Below are positions 8,044 through 16,846 of a stretch of 64,000 nucleotides of DNA, one piece after another. Each line of letters starts with the position of its first letter. Within the stretch, counting starts at the first letter, position 1. The DNA lies in assembly GCF_003402415.2 (NCBI RefSeq), contig NZ_AP036014.1:2108001-2172000 (forward strand), given 5' to 3'. Made by a program: the position numbers and the translations under genes. The DNA comes from Cupidesulfovibrio sp000226255. Its GTDB lineage: Bacteria; Desulfobacterota; Desulfovibrionia; Desulfovibrionales; Desulfovibrionaceae. Under the pieces are notes generated by a model, which was given only the letters and a program-made list of their open reading frames with translations, was not told the DNA's origin and searched no databases.

Positions 8044-8857
8044 GCTGCTTTCCATCGCCATCATCATGCTCTACGTGCTCGGCACGGTGTGCATCGCCGT
8101 GGGGCTGCTGGCCCGGCGCGACAGGCTGAAGCGCCTTTCGCAGTGGCTGACCCTGGCGGGCTTTGCCCTGCACACCGTCATGCTGGGGCTGTCCATGCAG
8201 GGGCAGACCTGGCAGGTTCTGGAAAAGGCCTACTATTTCCGCATGCTCTCGTGGAGCCTGCTGCTGATCTATTTCTTCGTCTGGTGGCGGCTGCGGCTGG
8301 AATTCCTGGGGCTTACCGCGTCGCCGGTGGCCCTCGTCTTCTACGTCTCGTCGTTCATGCTGGCCGACGTGCAAAGCAAGCTGCCGCCCGCCATGTCCGG
8401 CCTGTTCTTCGGGCTGCACATCGGCACGCTGTTCCTCAGCTTCAGCCTGATGACCATGGCCTTCGGCTCGGGCATCCTGTTCCTGTACATGGACCGCAAG
8501 CTGAAGCACAAGGCGCGCCTTTCCGGCTTCGACCGCGACCTGCCGGCCCTTTCGGCCTTCGACAGGGTGAACCACCTGGCAGTCATGGCGGGCTTTCCGC
8601 TGTTCACGCTGGGCATGGTTTCCGGCTTCGTGTGGGCGCGCATCGCCTGGGGCAAGATGCTCTCGTGGGACCCCAAGGAAGTCGTCTCGCTGGTGGTGTG
8701 GGGCATGTTCGCCCTGCTCTTTCACCAGCGGGTGGCGCTGGGCTGGCGCGGTCGCAAGACCGCCGTCATGGCCATCTGGATATTCGCGGTATGCGTGTTC
8801 TCGCTGCTGGGGGTCAACTTCCTGATGACCACGCACCACAGCTTCAACCCGCAGTAA
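8030..8857 (+). CDS. CcsA/HemX-like cytochrome c assembly-family membrane protein
   Basis: A 275-residue integral membrane protein with about eight hydrophobic segments. It belongs to the CcmC/CcsA/HemX family: the signature WDPKEVVSLVVWGMFALLFHQR corresponds to the haem-handling WxWDxKE region, and conserved His residues occur in TM segments (GFALHTVM, FFGLHIGT, TTHHSFNPQ). The gene lies between precorrin-2 dehydrogenase and hemA, overlapping the former by 14 nt. In many bacteria hemX sits beside hemA and influences glutamyl-tRNA reductase levels, so a role in haem handling or HemA control fits better than general cytochrome c maturation. Its precise function remains inferred. Confidence 0.85.
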   Translation: MSSFELLSIAIIMLYVLGTVCIAVGLLARRDRLKRLSQWLTLAGFALHTVMLGLSMQGQTWQVLEKAYYFRMLSWSLLLIYFFVWWRLRLEFLGLTASPVALVFYVSSFMLADVQSKLPPAMSGLFFGLHIGTLFLSFSLMTMAFGSGILFLYMDRKLKHKARLSGFDRDLPALSAFDRVNHLAVMAGFPLFTLGMVSGFVWARIAWGKMLSWDPKEVVSLVVWGMFALLFHQRVALGWRGRKTAVMAIWIFAVCVFSLLGVNFLMTTHHSFNPQ

Positions 8858-8959
8858 CGGCCACACCCGGCAGGAACCATGACCCGCAACCCGGAACCGA
8901 CGCCGCGCGCCGCGCACCCGGCGGGCCACAATACGCACCCCGCGAAGCCCACGAAGAAC

Positions 8960-10288
8960 ATGGACCAGGAAATCTATCTCATCGGCCTCAACCACCGCAC
9001 CGCCAGCGTCGAAGTGCGCGAGCGGTTCGCCCTCACCGACTGTACCGTCCTTGAACAAGGGGTGGTGCCCACCGGCGACGACATTTCCGAAGTGGTCATC
9101 CTGTCCACCTGCAACCGCGTGGAAATCATGGCCGTGGGCAATGGCCCCGGCGTGCCCGCGCGCGTGCTGGACTGTTGGGCCGCCGCGCGCGGCCAGAAGC
9201 GCGGCGACCTGGAACCCTTCGTCTACGTGCACAAGGGCATCGACGCGGTGCGCCACCTGTTCAGCGTGGCCTCCAGCCTCGATTCCATGGTGGTGGGCGA
9301 GCCACAGATCCTCGGCCAGCTCAAGGACGCCTACCGCAAGGCCGTGGGCCGCAACGCCACCCGCGTGGTGCTGAACCGCCTGCTGCACAAGGCCTTTTCC
9401 GTGGCCAAGCGGGTGCGCACCGAAACCGCCGTGGCCTCCAGCGCCGTGTCCATCAGCTACGCGGCGGTGGAGCTTGCCAAGCGCATCTTCGGCGAAATGT
9501 CGCAGTACAAGGCCATGCTGGTCGGCGCGGGCGAAATGGCGGAACTGGCGGCCACCCACCTGCTGAATTCCGGCATCCGCGAGATCATGGTGGCCAACCG
9601 CACCTTCGAGCGCGGCCTGCAACTGGCCAAGCAGTTCAAGGGCGAGGCGGTGCTGTTCCAGGACCTGTTCGTGCGGCTGGCCGAGGCGGACATCGTCATC
9701 AGCTCCACCGGCGCGCACGAGCCCATCATCCGCGCGCGGGACATCAAGGACGTGCTGAAGCGCCGCAAGAACCGGCCCATGTTCTTCATCGACATCGCCG
9801 TGCCGCGCGACATCGACCCCGACGTGAACAACCTGGACAACGTCTACCTGTACGACATCGACGACCTGAAAGAGGTGGTCGAGGAAAACATGGCCCAGCG
9901 CCGCGACGAGGCGGCCAAGGCCCGCTCCATCGTGGAGGAGGAGGCCGGAAACTTCGCCAAGTGGCTGAAGTCGCTCGACCTGCAACCCACCATCGTTGAC
10001 CTTCTGCGGCGCAGCGAACGCATTGCGCAGGACGAGTTGGCCCGCACCCTGAAGCGCATCGGCCCGGTGGACGAACCCACCCGCGAGGCGTTGCAGGCCA
10101 TGCTGTGCGCCATCGTCAAGAAGGTGAACCACGAACCCATCACCTTCCTGAAGCGCCGCTTCGACGAGGAAGAGGCCGGAACCCGGTACATCGACATCAC
10201 CCGCCGCATGTTCAACCTGGACTGCGACGACGTGCCCGAAGACGCCCACAGCGACCGCAAGCACCCGCAGCAACACGACGACGCATAA
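8960..10288 (+). CDS. hemA: Glutamyl-tRNA reductase
   Basis: Reduces glutamyl-tRNA(Glu) to glutamate-1-semialdehyde with NADPH, the first committed step of the C5 tetrapyrrole pathway. From ATG 8960 the protein is 442 residues: IYLIGLNHRTASVEVRERF at the start, the catalytic Cys51 in STCNRVEI, the substrate segment SLDSMVVGEPQILGQ, a Rossmann motif VGAGEMAELAA, and a C-terminal dimerisation domain. An in-frame ATG at 8879 would add 27 low-complexity residues; its AGGA is too close (3 nt). Starting at 8960 puts the catalytic Cys at the usual position, so I prefer it. The C-terminus carries a His/Asp-rich tail (HSDRKHPQQHDDA). Confidence 0.95.
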   Translation: MDQEIYLIGLNHRTASVEVRERFALTDCTVLEQGVVPTGDDISEVVILSTCNRVEIMAVGNGPGVPARVLDCWAAARGQKRGDLEPFVYVHKGIDAVRHLFSVASSLDSMVVGEPQILGQLKDAYRKAVGRNATRVVLNRLLHKAFSVAKRVRTETAVASSAVSISYAAVELAKRIFGEMSQYKAMLVGAGEMAELAATHLLNSGIREIMVANRTFERGLQLAKQFKGEAVLFQDLFVRLAEADIVISSTGAHEPIIRARDIKDVLKRRKNRPMFFIDIAVPRDIDPDVNNLDNVYLYDIDDLKEVVEENMAQRRDEAAKARSIVEEEAGNFAKWLKSLDLQPTIVDLLRRSERIAQDELARTLKRIGPVDEPTREALQAMLCAIVKKVNHEPITFLKRRFDEEEAGTRYIDITRRMFNLDCDDVPEDAHSDRKHPQQHDDA

Positions 10289-10297
10289 GAGCCAACC

Positions 10298-10633
10298 ATG
10301 CGCACCTACCGCATCGACGACCTGACCTCCGCAGACATCGCCGCCGTGCGCGCGCGGCTGAACGAAATGGACCTTGGCGCGGGCATGGACGGCCTGTACT
10401 GGCTGCCCGTTCCGCAGCAGCACCTTACGCCAGTGCAGGTGGCCCACGGCGAAAGCTGCGGCCCGTTCTGCCTGGCGCTGGAAGCCGACGACGACGCCCT
10501 GCGCATGGAGCTGCTGGTGCGGGCGCGGGGCATGCTGCGCTGCGAGTGCATCGCCTACGCCTCGCCCGAACTGCGGGCGCACATGATCGACTATCTGGAC
10601 GGCCTGCTGGCGGACCTTGGCATAGCGGTATAG
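10298..10633 (+). CDS. Uncharacterised 111-residue protein, co-directional with hemA
   Basis: I do not recognise this family. It starts 9 nt after the hemA stop, so it is almost certainly in the same transcript. The product is acidic and soluble, with no signal or membrane segment. The middle contains a Cys cluster, CGPFC at about residues 53-57 and CEC at about 83-85, that could bind a metal or form a disulfide. The flanking pattern (ALEADDDALRMELLVRARG, then YASPELRAHMIDYLDGLLADLG) suggests a small alpha/beta domain. Codon use matches its neighbours, supporting a real gene. Confidence 0.75.
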   Translation: MRTYRIDDLTSADIAAVRARLNEMDLGAGMDGLYWLPVPQQHLTPVQVAHGESCGPFCLALEADDDALRMELLVRARGMLRCECIAYASPELRAHMIDYLDGLLADLGIAV

Positions 10634-10847
10634 CGCAGGACGGCGCGAAACGCGCGGGGCCGTGGCGGGGTATGCCGCTCCAGTCCCCCCCCCCTGCGAT
10701 GCTGGCCCGCGCCGTTGTCGCATGCACGTCAGCCGTGACTGGCAAACGGACCATAGCTGCGTGACGGGTCATGATGCCCACTCCCGCGTGGCGGGCATGC
10801 CCGGCATGCAGCCGCCCTTTGCACGGCCACTCCCGACACCGTTCCTG

Positions 10848-10905
10848 CCTTCCCGCCCCCGGCCTTCCCGCCCCCGGCCTTCCGACCCCGGTCTTCCGCC
10901 GGACG
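10848..10905. repeat. Short tandem repeat, unit about 15 nt
   Basis: Two copies of ccttcccgcccccgg are followed by two decayed copies, in the gap before tilS. It is non-coding and looks like replication slippage in GC-rich DNA. Confidence 0.6.
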
Positions 10906-10931
10906 TTTCTCCTTTCGTTCGCAGGCCAGCC

Positions 10932-12110
10932 ATGCCCCATTGCACTACCCCGCAATCCCCAACTGCCCGAACGGCACATCCCCAACTGCCCGAACGGCTG
11001 CCCCTGCGCTTGCAGGATCTGCCGCCCCGCGCGGCGCGGTTCTGCCTGCGCGTCGCGGACTTTCTGACGGCGGAGTTGGCGCGGGCCGTTGAGCCAGGCA
11101 GTGAACCTTCCCGCACGGACCGCCCCGGCAACCTCTCCTCACCGGGGCTGATCGCCCCGGACGGCATGACGCTGCTGGTGGGCGTCTCCGGCGGGGCCGA
11201 TTCGCTGGCGCTGCTGCTTGCGCTGCGCTGGCTGGCCCCACGCCTTGGGCTGCGTCTGCACGCCGCCGTGCTGGACCACGGGTTGCGCCCGGAATCGGCG
11301 GCGGAAGCCCGCGCCGTGTCCGTGCTGTGCCGCCGCCTGGGCGTTCCCTGCCGGTCCGAAAGCGCCGACGTGGCCGCGCTGGCCGCGCGTGAGTGCTGCG
11401 GCGCGGAAGACGCCGGGCGGCGAGCCCGCTATGCCTTTTTCGCGGCCGAGCGGCTGCGCGTGGGCGCGGACTGGGCGTGCACCGCCCACCAGTCGGACGA
11501 CCTGTGCGAGGACGTGCTGCTGCGGCTGGTGCGCGGCACCGGCTGGCCCGGCCTGGGCGGCATGCCCGCCGTGGACCCCGAACGGCGCATCCTGCGCCCG
11601 TTGCTGATGACCGAGCGACGGGACATAGACGCCTTTCTCGCGGAACTCGGCGTGCTGCCCGTGCGCGATCCTTCCAACCACGACCCGGCTTACCGCCGCA
11701 ACCGCCTGCGCCACGACGTGCTGCCCCTGCTGCGCGCGGAAAACCCCGCCCTTGGCGAATCCGTGCGCTCGCTGTGGGACCTGGCGCGCTGCGACGCGGA
11801 CTACTGGTCGCGGCAGCTGGACGGGCTGCCCCTCCCCAGCGGCGTGGAGCCCCCCATCGCCATTCCCGCCCGCACCCTGCGCGGGCTGCACCGCGCGGCC
11901 CGTCTGCGCCTGTACAAGCGGCTGCTGGACAGGCTGGGCCCCGGCCAGCCACTGGCCGACTGCCTGATCGCCCTTGACGAGGCGTGGGCGGCCGGACGCG
12001 GCGGAGCCTGCGTGCAGTTTCCCGGCGGCAAGACGGCTCTGGTCGTGCCTGCGGGCACAAGCGATGCTGCCGCAGGAGGCATCGAATTTCGCGCCCACCC
12101 CGCGCGGTAG
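10932..12110 (+). CDS. tilS: tRNA(Ile)-lysidine synthase
   Basis: Attaches lysine to C34 of tRNA(Ile2)-CAU so that it reads AUA instead of AUG; an essential cytoplasmic ATP-dependent enzyme. The PP-loop SGGADSLALLLALRW sits near residues 85-99, followed by LDHGLRPESAAEA, TAHQSDDLCEDVLLRLVRGTG and RPLL..RRDIDAFL..VRDPSNHDPAYRRNRLRHDVLPLL, all TilS signatures. From ATG 10932 the product is 392 residues with an unusually long ~85-residue N-terminal extension. A 23-nt duplication (10955/10978) lies within the first codons of that frame, so a later non-ATG start near 11000-11050 is possible. The C-terminal tRNA-binding domain is short. Confidence 0.9.
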   Translation: MPHCTTPQSPTARTAHPQLPERLPLRLQDLPPRAARFCLRVADFLTAELARAVEPGSEPSRTDRPGNLSSPGLIAPDGMTLLVGVSGGADSLALLLALRWLAPRLGLRLHAAVLDHGLRPESAAEARAVSVLCRRLGVPCRSESADVAALAARECCGAEDAGRRARYAFFAAERLRVGADWACTAHQSDDLCEDVLLRLVRGTGWPGLGGMPAVDPERRILRPLLMTERRDIDAFLAELGVLPVRDPSNHDPAYRRNRLRHDVLPLLRAENPALGESVRSLWDLARCDADYWSRQLDGLPLPSGVEPPIAIPARTLRGLHRAARLRLYKRLLDRLGPGQPLADCLIALDEAWAAGRGGACVQFPGGKTALVVPAGTSDAAAGGIEFRAHPAR

Positions 12111-12427
12111 GTGCGCAACCGCCCCCGCTGGTCTTGGCGCCCACCCGCTGCCCCCCTGTCGCTGGTCGGCGCACACCAGCCCCGCCACGCGCGATACTCC
12201 ACGGCCAGATTCCCCTTTCCCACACCCCCGCATCCCCGAGCCCCGAAAATACCCGCACGAGCCCCGAAAGCGGCGCGGGCAGCCGCAAGCCCTTGCCCAG
12301 AGCCATTGCGCACCCCGCACAATCCCCCTGCATTTCCGGCATTTCTCCGGGCGCACCCCCGTCTGCGATTGACAGGGCCTTGCCTTCGCGGTATGCCCTC
12401 GTGAAAATTATTACAAGGAGGTTCGGG
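12111..12427. other. tilS-adk intergenic region with adk leader
   Basis: No gene is apparent. CGAGCCCCGAAA occurs twice about 20 nt apart near 12236-12268, and the adk promoter occupies the 3' end. Confidence 0.45.
12369..12397 (+). promoter_or_regulatory. Promoter of adk
   Basis: TTGACA (12369-12374), 17-nt spacer, TATGCC (12392-12397): a perfect -35 at ideal spacing, predicting a start near 12404 and a short leader containing AAGGAGG. Confidence 0.8.
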
Positions 12428-13099
12428 GTGAATATCCTCATCTTCGGTCCCAACGGTAGCGGCAAGGGCACCCAGGGGGCGCTCGTCAAGAAGAAGTACG
12501 ATCTGGCCCACATCGAATCGGGCGCCATCTTCCGCCAGCACATCGGCGGCGGCACCGAACTCGGCAAGAAGGCCAAGGAATACATCGACCGCGGCGACCT
12601 CGTGCCCGACGACATCACCATCCCCATGGTGCTGGAAACCCTGAAGGGCGCCGGTCCCAACGGCTGGCTGCTCGACGGCTTCCCCCGCAACATGGTGCAG
12701 GCCCAGAAGCTGTGGGACGCCCTTCAGGCCGAAGGTCTGAAGCTCGATTACGTCATCGAGATCCTGCTGCCCCGCGAAGTGGCCAAGAACCGCATCATGG
12801 GCCGCCGCCTCTGCAAGAACGACAACAACCACCCGAACAACATCTTCATCGACGCCATCAAGCCCAACGGCGACGTGTGCCGGGTGTGTGGCGGCAGCCT
12901 GTCCGCCCGCGCCGACGACCAGGATGAAGGCGCCATCGGCAAGCGCCACGACATCTACTACAACACCGTGGACGGCACCCTGGCCGCCGCCTACTTCTAC
13001 AAGGATCTCGCCGCCAAGGGCGTGACCAAGTTCATCGAGCTCGATGGCGAAGGCTCCATCGACTCCATCAAGGACACCCTGCTGAAGCAGCTTGCTTAA
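12428..13099 (+). CDS. adk: Adenylate kinase
   Basis: Interconverts ATP + AMP and 2 ADP. The protein is 223 residues and starts with GTG at 12428, chosen because AAGGAGG lies directly upstream (12415-12421) and the P-loop begins at once (NILIFGPNGSGKGTQG). The LID region has a four-Cys-type zinc-ribbon variant (RLCKND..CRVCGG), longer than in E. coli and typical of Desulfovibrio adenylate kinases, which bind Zn or Co. NMP-binding (DGFPRNMVQAQKL) and core motifs are intact. It is monocistronic, with its own promoter and terminator. Confidence 0.97.
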   Translation: MNILIFGPNGSGKGTQGALVKKKYDLAHIESGAIFRQHIGGGTELGKKAKEYIDRGDLVPDDITIPMVLETLKGAGPNGWLLDGFPRNMVQAQKLWDALQAEGLKLDYVIEILLPREVAKNRIMGRRLCKNDNNHPNNIFIDAIKPNGDVCRVCGGSLSARADDQDEGAIGKRHDIYYNTVDGTLAAAYFYKDLAAKGVTKFIELDGEGSIDSIKDTLLKQLA

Positions 13100-13127
13100 G
13101 CCGGGCCTCCTCCAAGCCTGAATGCAC

Positions 13128-13158
13128 AGCGCCCCGACCGCAAGGCCGGGGCGCTTTT
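13128..13158 (+). terminator. Rho-independent terminator of adk
   Basis: A 9-bp stem (agcgccccg / cggggcgct) followed by TTTT, 29 nt past the stop. Confidence 0.88.
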
Positions 13159-13195
13159 GCTTGTCCGCGTCGCGGACCCCAGGGACAGGGGCCGC

Positions 13196-14641
<1,446 letters not shown>

Positions 14642-14644
14642 GGG

Positions 14645-16042
14645 CTAGAAACTCTTCAGGGAGACCATCAGGGCCTGCTCCACCCGGCTCACCGCCTGCC
14701 GGGTGGACAGGATGATGATGCGGTCTTGCGGCTGGATGACCGTATCGCCGCGCGGGATGAACACGTCGTCGCCACGCAGTACCGCCAGCAGCAACGCACC
14801 GACAGGAAAATCCAGTTGGCTCACCGGCTTGCCCACGATGGCCGAATGCTCCTGGGCCACGGCTTCCATGGCCTCGGCCTCATCGCCGCGCACGGAAATG
14901 GACGACAGCACCTTGCCCTGCCGCACGAAGTGCAAAATGCTGTTCACCGCCGAAAGGCGCGGGCTGACGGAATGTTCGATGCCGATGGCCCGCACCAGCG
15001 GCTGGTACTCGGCCTTGTTCACCCGGGTCACGGTCTGCGCCGCACCCATGGACTTGGCCAGCAGACAGGAGAGGATGTTGGTTTCCTCGTCGCCGGTGAC
15101 GGCCACCACCACGTCCATGCCCGCCACGTTTTCCTCGCGCAGCAGGGCCTGGTCGGTGCCGTCGCCATGCAGCACCAGCGTGGTGTCCAGTTGTTCGGCC
15201 AGTTGGGCGCAGCGTGCGGCATCGCGGTCCACAAGCTTGGTGTGGTAGCCCTTGCGCTCGAACAGGCGGGCCAGCCGCAGGCCGATGTTGCCGCCGCCCA
15301 CGATGAGCGCGTGGCGGATGGTGCGTTCTTCGCGCGCCAGCGAGGCCAGCAGGGCCGGACGCGTGCCCTCGTCGTAGACGAAGTAGACGATGTCGCCTTG
15401 CTGGATGACGTCGGCCCCGGTGGGAATGATCAGCCGGTCGTCGCGCACGATGGCGGCGACCATGATGGCCCCCTCGCCCACGATCTCGCGAAAGCGCATC
15501 AGCTTCTGGCCCACCAGGGGGCCCTTGTCCACCCCGATGCCCGCCATCTTGATGCGCCCGCCCGCGAATTCGCCATACTCCACCGCGCCGGGCACGCTGA
15601 GCATGCGGTCGATGGTGCGCACCACCTCGACCTCCGGATTGATGAGCATGCTGATGCGCAGCGCATCGCCGCGCAGGGCGTCGTGGTAAAGGGTGTATTC
15701 CTCGTTGCGGATGCGCGCCAGCTTCACGGCATCGGGCGCGATGGCATTGGCGAACAGGCAGGCGATGATGTTGATCTCGTCGCTGTCTGTGACGGCCAGG
15801 ATGATGCCCGCTTCGTCCGCCCCGGCCTCGGACAGTACCGAGGGACTGGAGCCGGACCCCAGCACGGCCTGAACGTCCATGGCATCGGTCACGCGGCGCA
15901 GGGCTTCGGGGTTCTGGTCAATGACGACCACCTGCTTGTTCTCGCGCGACAGGCGACCGGCGATGTGAAAGCCCACTTCGCCCGCGCCGATGATGACGAT
16001 TTTAAGCTGTTCGGACTGCGGCTGACGTCGGAAAAAGGCCAT
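14645..16042 (-). CDS. trkA: Trk potassium system NAD-binding regulator TrkA
   Basis: A 465-residue peripheral cytoplasmic protein with two tandem RCK units. The first Rossmann motif is VIIGAGEVGFHIAGRLSREN (near residue 15), the second ALIVGGGNIGLRLARLFERKG (near residue 245), and each is followed by a TrkA-C domain. It binds NAD(H) or adenine nucleotides and gates TrkH. The start at 16042 has AGGGG nearby and matches the family N-terminus; a longer frame to 16156 is unlikely. It is separated from rpsT by a terminator, so trkAH is its own operon. Confidence 0.95.
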   Translation of the reverse strand: MAFFRRQPQSEQLKIVIIGAGEVGFHIAGRLSRENKQVVVIDQNPEALRRVTDAMDVQAVLGSGSSPSVLSEAGADEAGIILAVTDSDEINIIACLFANAIAPDAVKLARIRNEEYTLYHDALRGDALRISMLINPEVEVVRTIDRMLSVPGAVEYGEFAGGRIKMAGIGVDKGPLVGQKLMRFREIVGEGAIMVAAIVRDDRLIIPTGADVIQQGDIVYFVYDEGTRPALLASLAREERTIRHALIVGGGNIGLRLARLFERKGYHTKLVDRDAARCAQLAEQLDTTLVLHGDGTDQALLREENVAGMDVVVAVTGDEETNILSCLLAKSMGAAQTVTRVNKAEYQPLVRAIGIEHSVSPRLSAVNSILHFVRQGKVLSSISVRGDEAEAMEAVAQEHSAIVGKPVSQLDFPVGALLLAVLRGDDVFIPRGDTVIQPQDRIIILSTRQAVSRVEQALMVSLKSF

Positions 16043-16286
16043 CCTGTTCCCCTGTATGTGCTCCGGCAGAGCTGGTGCGGTTGCTGCATCCCAGCAGAAC
16101 GCCATGCCGCGCTGGCATATCAGAGGCAGCATCGAATTGCAAAGCTGCGGGAACACCAGAAAACATCAAGCAACGGACACCACGCGCGGGGCGGGACAGG
16201 GCAAAAGGCCGGGGCGTGCGGAGGAACATGCCGGGGCCGACGCCAAAACAGCGCGAAAGGGAACGCCAGCCGTACGCGAGAACGCG

Positions 16287-16315
16287 AAAAGCCCGCCGGA
16301 CGAATCCGGCGGGCT
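16287..16315 (-). terminator. Rho-independent terminator of rpsT
   Basis: On the minus strand an 11-bp perfect GC-rich stem (positions 16305-16315 with 16290-16300) is followed by TTTT. It lies 24 nt after the rpsT stop. Confidence 0.9.
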
Positions 16316-16338
16316 GACGCGCAAAAGAAAAGGCGGGA

Positions 16339-16602
16339 CTACTCGACGGAGCCCACGGCCTTGGTCAGGCGGGAAATCTTGCGGGCCGCCTTCTTCCAGT
16401 GGATGACGCCCTTGCCGGCGGCCTTGTCGAGCACCGACATGGCGGCGGTCAGGGCCTGGGCGGCGGTGTCCTTGTCCTTCTGCTGGACGGCGGCACGCAC
16501 GGCCTTCACCACGTTCTTGATTCTGGTCTTGGCGGCGCGGTTGCGCGCGGCGCGCTTCAGGCTCTGCTTGTGCCGCTTGATGGCAGACTTGTGGTTAGCC
16601 AA
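16339..16602 (-). CDS. rpsT: 30S ribosomal protein S20
   Basis: An 87-residue basic protein that binds 16S rRNA: ANHKSAIKRHKQSLKRAARNRAAKTRIKN at the start and a C-terminal helix (VIHWKKAARKISRLTKAVGSVE). The initiation codon is TTG (16602-16600), with a strong GGAGGAG at 16614-16608 five bases upstream; there is no nearby ATG. In E. coli rpsT also uses UUG, which takes part in translational autoregulation, so this start is probably functional. It is monocistronic between a minus-strand promoter and an intrinsic terminator. Confidence 0.97.
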   Translation of the reverse strand: MANHKSAIKRHKQSLKRAARNRAAKTRIKNVVKAVRAAVQQKDKDTAAQALTAAMSVLDKAAGKGVIHWKKAARKISRLTKAVGSVE

Positions 16603-16670
16603 GGTAACTCCTCCGAATGGCTTCGCAATATATGTTCAATTAATTTCTGGGCAGGAACACGGGGAACCAG

Positions 16671-16699
16671 TCAATACCCGCATGGCAGGGGCTTGTCAA
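16671..16699 (-). promoter_or_regulatory. Candidate promoter of rpsT
   Basis: Minus strand: TTGACA (16699-16694), 17-nt spacer, TATTGA (16676-16671). The leader would be about 60 nt and relatively AT-rich. Confidence 0.6.
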
Positions 16700-16846
16700 G
16701 CACGTGCCACCGCATTCCGCGCCATTCCCGGAAATCCCGCGAGATTCCGTGAGCGGGCGCGCCCACGTCCAGTGCCTTGCGTCGGGGCATCCGGAACGGC
16801 CCGCCCATATCCCGGAACGGCCCGCCCTGCCCCTTCGCCGGGGCCA

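Noticed and set aside
8879..8959. Upstream start for hemA
   Set aside because: The extra 27 residues are low complexity, and the ribosome site is too close; the conserved N-terminus begins at 8960.
7931..10723. A 930-codon open frame on the minus strand
   Set aside because: Shadow of hemA and neighbours; the translation is His/Val/Gly-rich with no known domain.
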